Shown: positions 1-5,348 of the stretch, in pieces | How positions within the stretch are numbered: the first letter of the stretch is position 1 | Layout of the letters: every line of letters starts with the position of its first letter | Source of the DNA: Oscillospiraceae bacterium | GTDB lineage: Bacteria > Bacillota > Clostridia > Oscillospirales > Acutalibacteraceae | NCBI GenBank assembly: GCA_019422905.1 | Contig: JAHZCM010000070.1 | Coordinates: 1 to 6,250, forward strand | Length of the DNA: 6,250 nucleotides | Reading direction: 5' to 3' | Translations under genes and position numbers: made by a program | Notes under the pieces: generated by a model | Told to the model about the DNA's origin: nothing | What the model saw: only the letters and a program-made list of their open reading frames with translations | Database searches by the model: none

Positions 1-7
1 CCCTCAT
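1..7 (-). CDS. Possible first codons of an off-window minus-strand gene
   Basis: On the minus strand an ATG at 7-5 begins a reading frame (M-R-...) that leaves the window at once. A weak purine-rich site (AAAGGA, complement of 19-24) lies 11 nt upstream, and a promoter is present at 33-61. Only two codons are visible, so the product cannot be named. The position just downstream of the AT-rich rlmD tail would suit the first gene of an integrated element, but that is inference. Confidence 0.25.
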
Positions 8-32
8 AATCGCCACCGTCCTTTTTTCTTTC

Positions 33-61
33 ATTATATAGAGAAATGATAGACGGCTCAA
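33..61 (-). promoter_or_regulatory. Candidate sigma-A promoter downstream of rlmD, reading out of the window
   Basis: On the minus strand TTGAGC (56-61) is followed after 17 nt by a consensus TATAAT (33-38). It starts within about 15 nt of the rlmD stop codon, so it would give the following off-window gene its own transcription. No strong rlmD terminator is visible between the stop codon and this promoter. Confidence 0.45.
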
Positions 62-71
62 ATATGCAAAA

Positions 72-353
72 TCAAATCATCCGAAAATGTTCCAATGCCT
101 CCCTTATAGCAGCTTCTTTCTCTGGCGGGCATTTCGGCTGTCTGGAGTTTTCCGATTTCGGCAGGTTATAGTTTTCCCTCTCAATAATTCCGCATTTCTG
201 CTTTACCTGTGCAATATACAAGTTGCTGACTTTCAATCCGCTTTGCTTCAAAACATATTCCTTGATTTCCTCATAGGTGGCTTTGCTCTCCGCAGCCGTC
301 AAATCAAGCTCATCCATCTGAAGCTCCACCTCGATATGTTGGTTTGCATGAAG
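72..353 (-). other. AT-rich C-terminal domain of RlmD, probably replaced by an integrated element
   Basis: These ~93 codons encode the extra domain after the catalytic core. By hand count bases 61-360 contain 130 G+C of 300 (43%), while 421-720 of the same gene contain 189 of 300 (63%). The change falls at about 360-385, the codons of the conserved HVETVCLL motif. The 3' end of rumA/rlmD is a known integration site for some Firmicute integrative elements. From memory, very similar ~90-aa sequences occur both fused to RlmD and as small ORFs in gut Clostridia. The domain looks intact and in frame. The idea that the segment arrived with an element is inference, because no integrase or second attachment site is in the window. 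Confidence 0.55.
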
Positions 354-1706
354 TTTGGACAATAAACATACCGTCTCCACATGCGCAGTACACGGGAACA
401 TATCGACCGGCGTGACGGTTTCTATTTTATAGTCGCTTTCCTCGAACTGTCTGAGGTCGCGCGCGAGGGTGGCGGGGTCGCAGGAGACATAGACGACGCG
501 TTCGGGGCGCATGGCGGCGATGGTCGCGATCAGCGCGGTGCCGCAGCCCTTGCGGGGCGGATCGATTACGATGACATCCGGCCTTTCGCCGCGCTCAAAG
601 AGGATTTTTGCGGCCTCGGCCGCATCGGCGCAGAGAAATTCCGCATTTTCAATATGATTGCGGGCGGCGTTGCGCCGGGCGTTTTCGACCGCGTCCGGCA
701 CGATCTCCACGCCGATCAGCTTTTTCGCGGCGCTTGCCATGGAAAGGCCGATTGTGCCCGTGCCGCAGTAGAGGTCCAAAAGGGTTTCCCTGCCGGTCAG
801 CGCGGCGTATTCGGCAGCTTTTTTGTACAGCGCCTCCGCCTGCGTGCGGTTCACCTGATAGAAGGCGTGCGGGGATATTTCGAAATCCAGCCCGCAGAGG
901 GTATCCGAAATTGTGCCTTTGCCCCAGAGCGTGCGGCAGCTTTTACCGAGGACGACGTTTGTCCTGTCGCGGTTTGTATTGAGGATAATGCCGGTGATTT
1001 CCGGCGCCACCGACCGCAGCATGGAGACAAGCGCTTCTTCCTCGTGAAGCGCGGCAGCGTTTGCGACGACGCATACCATCAGGTCGCCGCTCTTTTCACC
1101 GCAGCGTATGTACAGGTGCCGCAGGACACCGGTGTGCGTGCTTTCATCATACAAGCTTTCTCCGTAGGTTTTCTGCCATATGCGGAACGCCGCCGCAATC
1201 CGGTCAAAGCGCTCCGACTGCAGCAGGCAGCTATTTGTATCTACAATACGGTGGGAGTTGACGGCAAAAAAGCCGAGCTGCATGGATCCGTCCTTTGCAG
1301 AACCGACCGGAAGCTGGCACTTGTTGCGGTAACTGTTCCGATTGGGTGCGGCAAGGATCGGCGCAATCGGAATATCGCGAAACCCGCCGATGCGCTCCAG
1401 GGCGTCGCGCACGCGCTGTGCCTTAATGGCAAGCTCCGCCTCGTACCGGATATGCCGGTAGACGCAGCCGCCGCATTGGGCGGAAACCGGGCAGTCCGGC
1501 CTGATGCGGTCGGGTGAGGGGGAAAGCAGCCGCTCCAGCCGCCCAAAGGCGTATTTCTTCAGCACCTTGACCACGCGCACGACGCAGCGGTCGCCCACCG
1601 CGGTGCGCGGCACAAAAACCGCCATGTTTTCAAAACGGCAGATACCGCTGCCCTCGGCAGTCATAGCGGTGATCTCGGCCTCAAATAAATCGTTCTTTTT
1701 GATCAT
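72..1706 (-). CDS. rlmD: 23S rRNA (uracil-5-)-methyltransferase, RlmD/RumA (TrmA family), with C-terminal extension
   Basis: SAM-dependent enzyme that makes 5-methyluridine in 23S rRNA (U1939 in E. coli; Firmicute RlmCD can also modify U747, so the exact target is not certain). The 544-aa protein has an N-terminal TRAM domain (about residues 4-62), a 4Fe-4S cysteine set (C72, C78, C81, C160), a SAM-binding motif LDLYCGTGTIG (310-320), DPPRKG (382-387), the nucleophile in SCDP (C409) and the catalytic Glu in HVETV (E444). Family members usually end soon after HVETV. Here about 93 further residues follow (452-544: DELDLTAAESKATYEE, GLKVSNLYIAQVK, QPKCPPEKEAAI), encoded by much more AT-rich DNA. 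The ATG at 1704-1706 is chosen over the upstream ATG at 1730 because GGAGGT (1715-1720) sits 8 nt ahead of it. The function is secure; the role of the extension is unknown. Confidence 0.95.
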   Translation of the reverse strand: MIKKNDLFEAEITAMTAEGSGICRFENMAVFVPRTAVGDRCVVRVVKVLKKYAFGRLERLLSPSPDRIRPDCPVSAQCGGCVYRHIRYEAELAIKAQRVRDALERIGGFRDIPIAPILAAPNRNSYRNKCQLPVGSAKDGSMQLGFFAVNSHRIVDTNSCLLQSERFDRIAAAFRIWQKTYGESLYDESTHTGVLRHLYIRCGEKSGDLMVCVVANAAALHEEEALVSMLRSVAPEITGIILNTNRDRTNVVLGKSCRTLWGKGTISDTLCGLDFEISPHAFYQVNRTQAEALYKKAAEYAALTGRETLLDLYCGTGTIGLSMASAAKKLIGVEIVPDAVENARRNAARNHIENAEFLCADAAEAAKILFERGERPDVIVIDPPRKGCGTALIATIAAMRPERVVYVSCDPATLARDLRQFEESDYKIETVTPVDMFPCTAHVETVCLLSKLHANQHIEVELQMDELDLTAAESKATYEEIKEYVLKQSGLKVSNLYIAQVKQKCGIIERENYNLPKSENSRQPKCPPEKEAAIREALEHFRMI

Positions 1707-1865
1707 ACAAAAAAACCTCCGGTGAAACATTTCTTCCGAATAAACCGGGCGGAAAGGGGCATATTGAAAAGAGAAGTGCTCAATGCCTAAATCGCGCAGT
1801 TTCCAAGGAAAATGGGCTTATCCATCTTTGAAAGATAAAGAAATGTGGAAGATTTGCACATAAAT
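1707..1865 (-). other. rlmD leader region with small inverted repeats
   Basis: This AT-rich non-coding stretch holds the rlmD Shine-Dalgarno site (GGAGGT, 1715-1720). It also has two short inverted repeats: ATCTTT-g-AAAGAT at 1824-1836 and TTCC-aa-GGAA at 1801-1810. I recognise no known riboswitch and no convincing short ORF. The repeats could be an operator or weak mRNA structure. Confidence 0.3.
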
Positions 1866-1894
1866 ATTAAAACTGCTTTGTGTATGAAAGGCAA
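1866..1894 (-). promoter_or_regulatory. Candidate rlmD promoter
   Basis: On the minus strand TTGCCT (complement of 1889-1894), a 17-nt spacer and TTTAAT (complement of 1866-1871) fit a moderate sigma-A promoter. Transcription would start near 1859 and leave a leader of about 150 nt before the rlmD ATG at 1706. No better match lies closer to the gene. It diverges from the strong plus-strand promoter at 1918-1946. Confidence 0.4.
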
Positions 1895-1917
1895 AAGGGA
1901 GATTGTCTAAAAAAAGA

Positions 1918-1946
1918 TTGACAATCGATATTCAGATCGCTATAAT
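1918..1946 (+). promoter_or_regulatory. Consensus sigma-A promoter for a small RNA
   Basis: TTGACA at 1918-1923 and TATAAT at 1941-1946 are separated by exactly 17 nt, a full consensus match. The expected start is near 1953. A short inverted repeat (GCAT-aacaa-ATGC, 1951-1963) overlaps the start region and could be an operator or the 5' hairpin of the transcript. The next gene downstream is on the opposite strand, so this promoter does not serve a protein gene visible here. Confidence 0.75.
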
Positions 1947-1952
1947 AAAAGC

Positions 1953-2063
1953 ATAACAAATGCTTACGAGCTCGGCGGTAAGGATTTACCGCGACTTTTC
2001 AATACAACTCCTCCCCAAAAGAGAGCAAAAGGCGAGATTTTTTCTCGCCTTTTGCTCTTTCTT
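1953..2063 (+). ncRNA. Candidate intergenic small RNA, ~110 nt
   Basis: A perfect promoter (1918-1946) is followed about 110 nt later by a strong intrinsic terminator (2023-2063), with no credible ORF between. The predicted RNA has a short 5' GCAT/ATGC stem and a 7-bp hairpin with a 4-nt loop (1975-1981 pairs with 1986-1992). An unpaired stretch follows with CTCCTCCCC at 2008-2016, then the terminator stem. The C/U-rich stretch is complementary to Shine-Dalgarno sequences, a feature of several Firmicute trans-acting sRNAs such as the RsaE/RoxS type; identity with that family is not claimed. It does not resemble 6S, tmRNA, SRP RNA or RNase P RNA. A role as a translation repressor is inference. 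Confidence 0.6.
2023..2063 (+). terminator. Strong intrinsic terminator, probably bidirectional
   Basis: Left arm 2023-2037 and right arm 2043-2057 form a perfect 15-bp stem around a 5-nt T loop, followed by TTTCTT (2058-2063). On the minus strand the same hairpin is followed by TCTTTTGG, so it can also end the dehydrogenase transcript, whose stop codon lies 25 nt before it. Confidence 0.85.
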
Positions 2064-2087
2064 GCAGGAAAAAAGGCGTTTTGAAAA

Positions 2088-3038
2088 TCAGGATACGACA
2101 TGGATCGGATGCCCGGACAAGAAAGCCCTCAGATTATCGGCAACGACCCCGATCAGCCGCAAACGCGCGTCCCGGGAGGCCCATGCGACATGCGGGGTGA
2201 TTATGCAGTTTTTGGCGGTGAGCAAGGGGTGATTGGGCTGCGGCGGTTCTTCGGAAAGCACGTCCAGGCCGGCGCCGGCGATTTTGCCGGCGTTCAGCGC
2301 TTCGGCAAGCGCGTTTTCATCGACTACCGCGCCGCGCGCGGTGTTGAGCAGGAATGCCGTCGGCTTCATGCGGGCGAGCGCCTCCGCGTTTACAATGCCG
2401 CAGGTGCGGTCCGTGAGCGGGCAGTGCAGGGAAACGACGTCGGACCGCTCAAAGAGCGCGTTGAAATCCACCCATGTGCAGCCTGCGGGCAGCGGCTGCC
2501 TTGTGCGGCTGTGCACAAGAACCCGCATTCCAAAAGCGAGGCCGAGCCGGGCGACCGCATGGCCGATGTTGCCAAAGCCCAGAATGCCGAGCGTTTTGCC
2601 GTGCAGCTCGAACATCGGGCAGGTGCCGTGGCTCATGGAGACGGCGCTGTCCCAGCCGCCGCTCTGGATTGCGTCGCTGAGCTTCTGCACAGGATTGCAC
2701 AGAGCCAGAAGCAGCGCAAAGGTCTGCTGCGCGACGGTTTCCGCGCAGTAAAGAGGCACGTTGCAGACCGTAATGCCCTTCTCCCGCGCCGCCGTGAGAT
2801 CAATGGTATTGACGCCGGTGGAAAGCGTGCCGATGTAGCGCAGCTTTGGCAGCGCGTCCAAAACACTGCGGCTCATCACGATGCGGTTCAGAATGACGGC
2901 CTCTGCGTCCTGCGCACGTGCTGTGACAAGCTCCGGCGCCGTCGTATCGTATACGGTGACACTGCCGAACGCTTCGAGCGGCGCCCAGGAAACGTCGCCG
3001 GGATTGGTTGTTCCGCCGTCTAGAATTACAATATGCAT
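2088..3038 (-). CDS. D-2-hydroxyacid dehydrogenase (hydroxypyruvate/glyoxylate reductase type)
   Basis: A 316-aa NAD(P)-dependent oxidoreductase of the D-isomer 2-hydroxyacid dehydrogenase family, probably cytosolic, interconverting a 2-keto acid and its D-2-hydroxy acid. The NAD-binding domain has the Rossmann motif GFGNIG (154-159). The catalytic triad is visible: R235 in NTARGAVVDE, E264 in SEEPP and H283 in TPHVAWAS. The residues after the second Rossmann strand are H-S-R-T (176-179) rather than an acidic residue, which hints at NADPH use. Overall it resembles glycerate dehydrogenase/hydroxypyruvate reductase more than lactate or phosphoglycerate dehydrogenase, and it lacks the ACT domain of SerA. 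The ATG is supported by AAGGAGG (3044-3050) 5 nt upstream. It is a single-gene unit with its own promoter (3099-3127) and the hairpin at 2023-2057 as terminator. The exact substrate cannot be read from the sequence. Confidence 0.9.
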   Translation of the reverse strand: MHIVILDGGTTNPGDVSWAPLEAFGSVTVYDTTAPELVTARAQDAEAVILNRIVMSRSVLDALPKLRYIGTLSTGVNTIDLTAAREKGITVCNVPLYCAETVAQQTFALLLALCNPVQKLSDAIQSGGWDSAVSMSHGTCPMFELHGKTLGILGFGNIGHAVARLGLAFGMRVLVHSRTRQPLPAGCTWVDFNALFERSDVVSLHCPLTDRTCGIVNAEALARMKPTAFLLNTARGAVVDENALAEALNAGKIAGAGLDVLSEEPPQPNHPLLTAKNCIITPHVAWASRDARLRLIGVVADNLRAFLSGHPIHVVS

Positions 3039-3098
3039 CGGAGCCTCCTTATTTCTGCCGTCCGGGTTTGCAGGCTATACAAGAATTATGCCGCGACC

Positions 3099-3127
3099 AT
3101 TATACAGCATTGCGCGGCGAGTTTCAA
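3099..3127 (-). promoter_or_regulatory. Dehydrogenase promoter
   Basis: On the minus strand TTGAAA (complement of 3122-3127), a 17-nt spacer and TATAAT (complement of 3099-3104) form a near-consensus sigma-A promoter. The start near 3092 gives a leader of about 54 nt. It is arranged back to back with the promoter of the membrane protein gene. Confidence 0.7.
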
Positions 3128-3166
3128 CGCCAAATTTCCAAAGAAGCGAACGGCCTTGTCTCCGCT

Positions 3167-3178
3167 CCGGATTTCCGG
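3167..3178. promoter_or_regulatory. Inverted repeat between divergent promoters, possible operator
   Basis: CCGGA-tt-TCCGG is a perfect 5-bp inverted repeat midway between the two divergent promoters (3099-3127 and 3196-3224). The place suits a shared regulator site, but a repeat this short can arise by chance in GC-rich DNA. Confidence 0.25.
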
Positions 3179-3195
3179 GGAATGCGTCAAAATTC

Positions 3196-3224
3196 TTTAC
3201 AAGTGCGCCGGAACATCGTATAAT
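3196..3224 (+). promoter_or_regulatory. Promoter of the membrane protein/PPTase/rsuA gene cluster
   Basis: TTTACA (3196-3201), a 17-nt spacer and TATAAT (3219-3224) are a near-consensus sigma-A promoter. The start near 3231 leaves a short leader of about 29 nt before the TTG at 3260. It probably drives at least the first two overlapping genes and perhaps all four. Confidence 0.7.
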
Positions 3225-3259
3225 CGTATCAATTACTGTTGTGCATAGGGGATGGGAAC

Positions 3260-4183
3260 TTGACATTTACATTTTATGAGTTGCTCTGGTATTTCTCGAT
3301 CTATTCGTTCCTGGGCTGGTGCATAGAGGTTATTTTCTGTACGGTGAGAACCGGTAAGCTCGTGAACCGCGGCTTTTTAAACGGCCCTGTATGCCCGATT
3401 TACGGCTTTGGCATGGTTCTGGTCCTTGTGGTGCTGGGCCGCTTTTCCGATAACCTCTGGCTGCTCTTTTTCGGCGGCATGGTGCTCACGAGCGCGCTCG
3501 AGCTGGTCGTCGGCTGGGCGCTCAAAAAGTTTTTCCACACGACTTGGTGGGACTATTCGGATAAGCCGCTGAACATCGGCGGGTATGTCTGTCTGCAGTT
3601 CAGCGTGGCGTGGGGCGCCTGCGTTGTGGTGGCCGTGCGCGTGCTGCACGCGGCGGTCGAGACGCTTGTGCGCTGGATTCCATTTCCGTTGGGCGTTGTG
3701 CTGATCTGCATTTTGACGGCGTATTTCCTGACGGACGCCGTCGTTACGGTTCTGACGATCTGCAAGATCAATCAAAATCTCCGCGGACTCAATGATATGG
3801 CGGCGAAAATGCGCCGCGACAGCGATGCGCTTTCCAGAGGACTGGGCGAATTTGCGCTGCAGGCCGATGAAAAGCTCACCGCACAGAAGCAGGAGCTTAC
3901 GCAAAAGGCCGAAAGCGAACGGACCGCGCTGGAGGAAAGGCTCCGCGAGCAGCACGAGCAGCTTCTCGAAAAACACGGGGAGCGCCGCGCCGCCATGGAG
4001 GAGAAGCATGAGCAGCTCCAGCAGGCCGCAGAGCTGCTGCGGGCGGAATGGGCGGGCCATACGACGAAGCTGCAGGAGCGTATGCAGCGCCGTCTGCTGC
4101 GGGCGTTCCCCCGTATGCGCCATGAGCGGGACGGCGAGGCGCTGCGCCGCGTGCGCGCGTGGCTGGAGGAGAAGAAGCGGTGA
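3260..4183 (+). CDS. Putative ABC-transporter type IV (PF06541-like) membrane protein with coiled-coil tail
   Basis: A 307-aa integral membrane protein. The N-terminal ~170 residues look like the PF06541 'putative ABC-transporter type IV' family, with hallmarks YSFLGWCIEVIF (15-26), KLVNRGFLNGPVCPIYGFG (33-51), LTSALELVVGW (76-86), WWDYSD (96-101) and NIGGYVCLQFS (105-115). About five membrane segments are visible (roughly 6-26, 46-60, 66-88, 108-129, 143-167). No ATPase domain or partner is encoded nearby, so the ABC name is only a family label and the function is unknown. Residues ~180-300 form a long charged helix rich in Glu, Lys, Arg and Gln, probably a cytoplasmic coiled coil. The TTG at 3260 is preferred because AGGGG (3247-3251) lies 8 nt upstream and the family's N-terminus begins there; an in-frame TTG at 3239 has no such site. 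The stop overlaps the start of the next gene. Confidence 0.85.
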   Translation: MTFTFYELLWYFSIYSFLGWCIEVIFCTVRTGKLVNRGFLNGPVCPIYGFGMVLVLVVLGRFSDNLWLLFFGGMVLTSALELVVGWALKKFFHTTWWDYSDKPLNIGGYVCLQFSVAWGACVVVAVRVLHAAVETLVRWIPFPLGVVLICILTAYFLTDAVVTVLTICKINQNLRGLNDMAAKMRRDSDALSRGLGEFALQADEKLTAQKQELTQKAESERTALEERLREQHEQLLEKHGERRAAMEEKHEQLQQAAELLRAEWAGHTTKLQERMQRRLLRAFPRMRHERDGEALRRVRAWLEEKKR

Positions 4184-4686
4184 AGCTGTATACGAAAGCG
4201 GTTTTGCGGGGGATGCCTTTGGCGGCGCTGCACGACGCGGCTTATGCGCTTTTGGCGGAAGCCCTTGCAGCGGATTGGGGCATACAAAGCCCGGCCATCG
4301 AAAAGACCGCGCTCGGCAAGCCGTTTCTTGCGGGAGAGGGTGGGCCGCATATCAGTGTGAGCCACACGGACGGTTTCGTCTGCTGCGCCGTTTCGGAGCG
4401 GCCGGTCGGGATAGACTGCGAGCGCATGCGGCGTGTGACGGAGGCGGCGATGCGCCGTGTCTGCACGCCGGAGGAGCTTTGCGACATCCGCGCCGCGGCG
4501 GATCCGGCCGCGCGTTTTCTGCAGTATTGGACGCTGAAGGAGAGCATCTCCAAAAAGCGGGGCGTCGGCCTGTCGGAGTCCTTCCGGCAGTATCCGATCC
4601 GCTTTGAGGGGGAGAAGCCCGTTTGTCCCGGGCATGATCTGCATTTTGAAATGCGCGGCGGCTACTTTCTCGCCGCTGCGGAATAA
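4180..4686 (+). CDS. 4'-phosphopantetheinyl transferase (Sfp/AcpT superfamily)
   Basis: Transfers the phosphopantetheine arm of CoA to a serine of an acyl- or peptidyl-carrier protein. The 168-aa product has the superfamily motifs in order: ALGKPFL (44-50), ISVSHT (58-63), VGIDCERM (76-83) with metal ligands D79 and E81, and WTLKESISKKRG (117-128) with E121 as third ligand and catalytic lysines. It is shorter than Sfp (224 aa), but all core motifs are present, so it should be active. A GTG start at 4180 is chosen because GGAGGAG (4165-4171) lies 8 nt upstream and it gives a GTGA overlap with the preceding stop, the usual sign of translational coupling; an in-frame GTG at 4159 is less likely. 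No carrier protein, NRPS or PKS gene lies in the window, so its target (fatty acid ACP or a specialised carrier) is unknown. Confidence 0.9.
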   Translation: MKLYTKAVLRGMPLAALHDAAYALLAEALAADWGIQSPAIEKTALGKPFLAGEGGPHISVSHTDGFVCCAVSERPVGIDCERMRRVTEAAMRRVCTPEELCDIRAAADPAARFLQYWTLKESISKKRGVGLSESFRQYPIRFEGEKPVCPGHDLHFEMRGGYFLAAAE

Positions 4687-4832
4687 ACCGGCAGCCTGCC
4701 GCATACGTATGAGCAAACGGGGAGGGAGCTTACCCGAACTCTCAGGCCTGCGGCGAAAAGATGGCGCCCGGCTTTCCGGCTGCGCGCGGAAGGCTGGAAC
4801 CCCGCTGGTGTCCGCGGCCCACAGAAAGGAAG
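4687..4832 (+). other. Structured non-coding gap before the DUF4830-like gene, possible cis-acting RNA
   Basis: A 146-nt GC-rich gap interrupts an otherwise compact cluster (4-nt overlap before it, 27-nt gap after it). It can fold extensively. GCCGCA (4698-4703) pairs perfectly with TGCGGC (4749-4754), enclosing a purine-rich stretch with CGGG/CCCG arms. A 10-bp stem (4769-4778 with 4787-4796, two G-U pairs) closes an 8-nt loop. CGGCAG-c-CTGCCG (4689-4701) and the palindrome CATACGTATG (4702-4711) lie at its start. There is no T-tract, so a terminator is unlikely. I cannot match it to a known riboswitch class. It may be a leader, an mRNA-processing site or stabilising structure. Confidence 0.35.
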
Positions 4833-5321
4833 ATGGTCGTACGTATGGTCTTATCTGTCGGCGCAAATAAGAAGCGGATTCTTGCGGTACTGCTGCTCGT
4901 TGCGATTGCGGTAGGTGCGCTCTTTTTGATTCCGCGTGAACCGGAGCGGGTGGTGTATCCCGGCATGACGAATGAGGAGCGCGTTGCGTTTCTCACATCC
5001 TTCAACTGGACGGTGGAGGAGGAGCCCGTCGATTTTCGTGAGGTCGTGATTCCGGCAGAGTTCAACGACGTCTACAAAGCGTACAACGCAATGCAGAATG
5101 CGCAGGGCTTTGACCTGAAGCCGTATGCGGGCGAGAAGTGCACGCAGTACCGGTATATTGTGACGAATTATCCGGATTGCGACGATACGGTCTTTGCAAC
5201 GCTGCTGGTTTTCGAGGACTGCATCATCGGCGGCGACATAGCCTCGGAGGCGGAGAACGGCTTTATGCATGGCTTTGCGGCGGACAGCGCGCGCTTCAGC
5301 GCTCCGGAGTCCGCCGGATAA
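4833..5321 (+). CDS. DUF4830-like membrane-anchored protein of unknown function
   Basis: A 162-aa protein with basic residues (NKKR, 12-15) followed by one hydrophobic segment (about 16-33, ILAVLLLVAIAVGALFLI), best read as a signal anchor or uncleaved signal. The rest (about 35-162) would lie outside the membrane. It has the pattern I associate with DUF4830: TNEERVAFLTSFNW (46-59), VVIPAEFNDVYKAYNAMQ (71-88), AQGFDLKPYAG (90-100), YRYIVTNYPD (106-115), and a C-terminal IIGGDIASEAENGFMHGF (131-148). There is no lipobox and no catalytic motif. The start is uncertain: ATG 4833 has AAAGGA only 2 nt upstream, while ATG 4845 (158 aa) has the same site 14 nt upstream. The frame stays open back to 4761, but that part is unlikely to be translated. 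The family assignment is from memory and the function is unknown. Confidence 0.75.
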   Translation: MVVRMVLSVGANKKRILAVLLLVAIAVGALFLIPREPERVVYPGMTNEERVAFLTSFNWTVEEEPVDFREVVIPAEFNDVYKAYNAMQNAQGFDLKPYAGEKCTQYRYIVTNYPDCDDTVFATLLVFEDCIIGGDIASEAENGFMHGFAADSARFSAPESAG

Positions 5322-5348
5322 AGCTTACAGGAAGGGGACGTTGAAACG

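Noticed and set aside
1..30. Possible second copy of the rlmD attachment core near the left edge (shared GACGGT on the minus strand)
   Set aside because: Only six bases match the HVETV-coding region, which is expected by chance, and the other end of an element should lie far outside the window.
381..1517. A 378-codon plus-strand open frame opposite rlmD
   Set aside because: It is antisense to a gene with all RlmD motifs, lacks a ribosome-binding site and recognisable domains, and its length is explained by GC-rich codon bias on the other strand.
1960..2232. A plus-strand ORF starting inside the candidate small RNA
   Set aside because: It has no Shine-Dalgarno site, reads straight through the terminator hairpin and runs antisense into the dehydrogenase gene.
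2100..3023. A 307-codon plus-strand open frame opposite the dehydrogenase
   Set aside because: It mirrors a clear dehydrogenase gene, has a low-complexity Arg/Ala/Gly-rich translation and no family motifs.
4687..4701. Terminator after the PPTase gene (CGGCAG-c-CTGCCG)
   Set aside because: There is no T-tract after it, and a one-base spacer gives a poor hairpin loop.
4718..4760. Possible glycine riboswitch (CTCTCAGGC element)
   Set aside because: Only that short element matches. The conserved CCGAAGG segment and the tandem aptamer layout are missing, and the downstream gene has no glycine link.
3772..4866. A 364-codon minus-strand open frame across the membrane protein, PPTase and gap
   Set aside because: It spans two well-supported plus-strand genes, and its translation is a Ser/Arg-rich shadow typical of antisense frames in GC-rich DNA.
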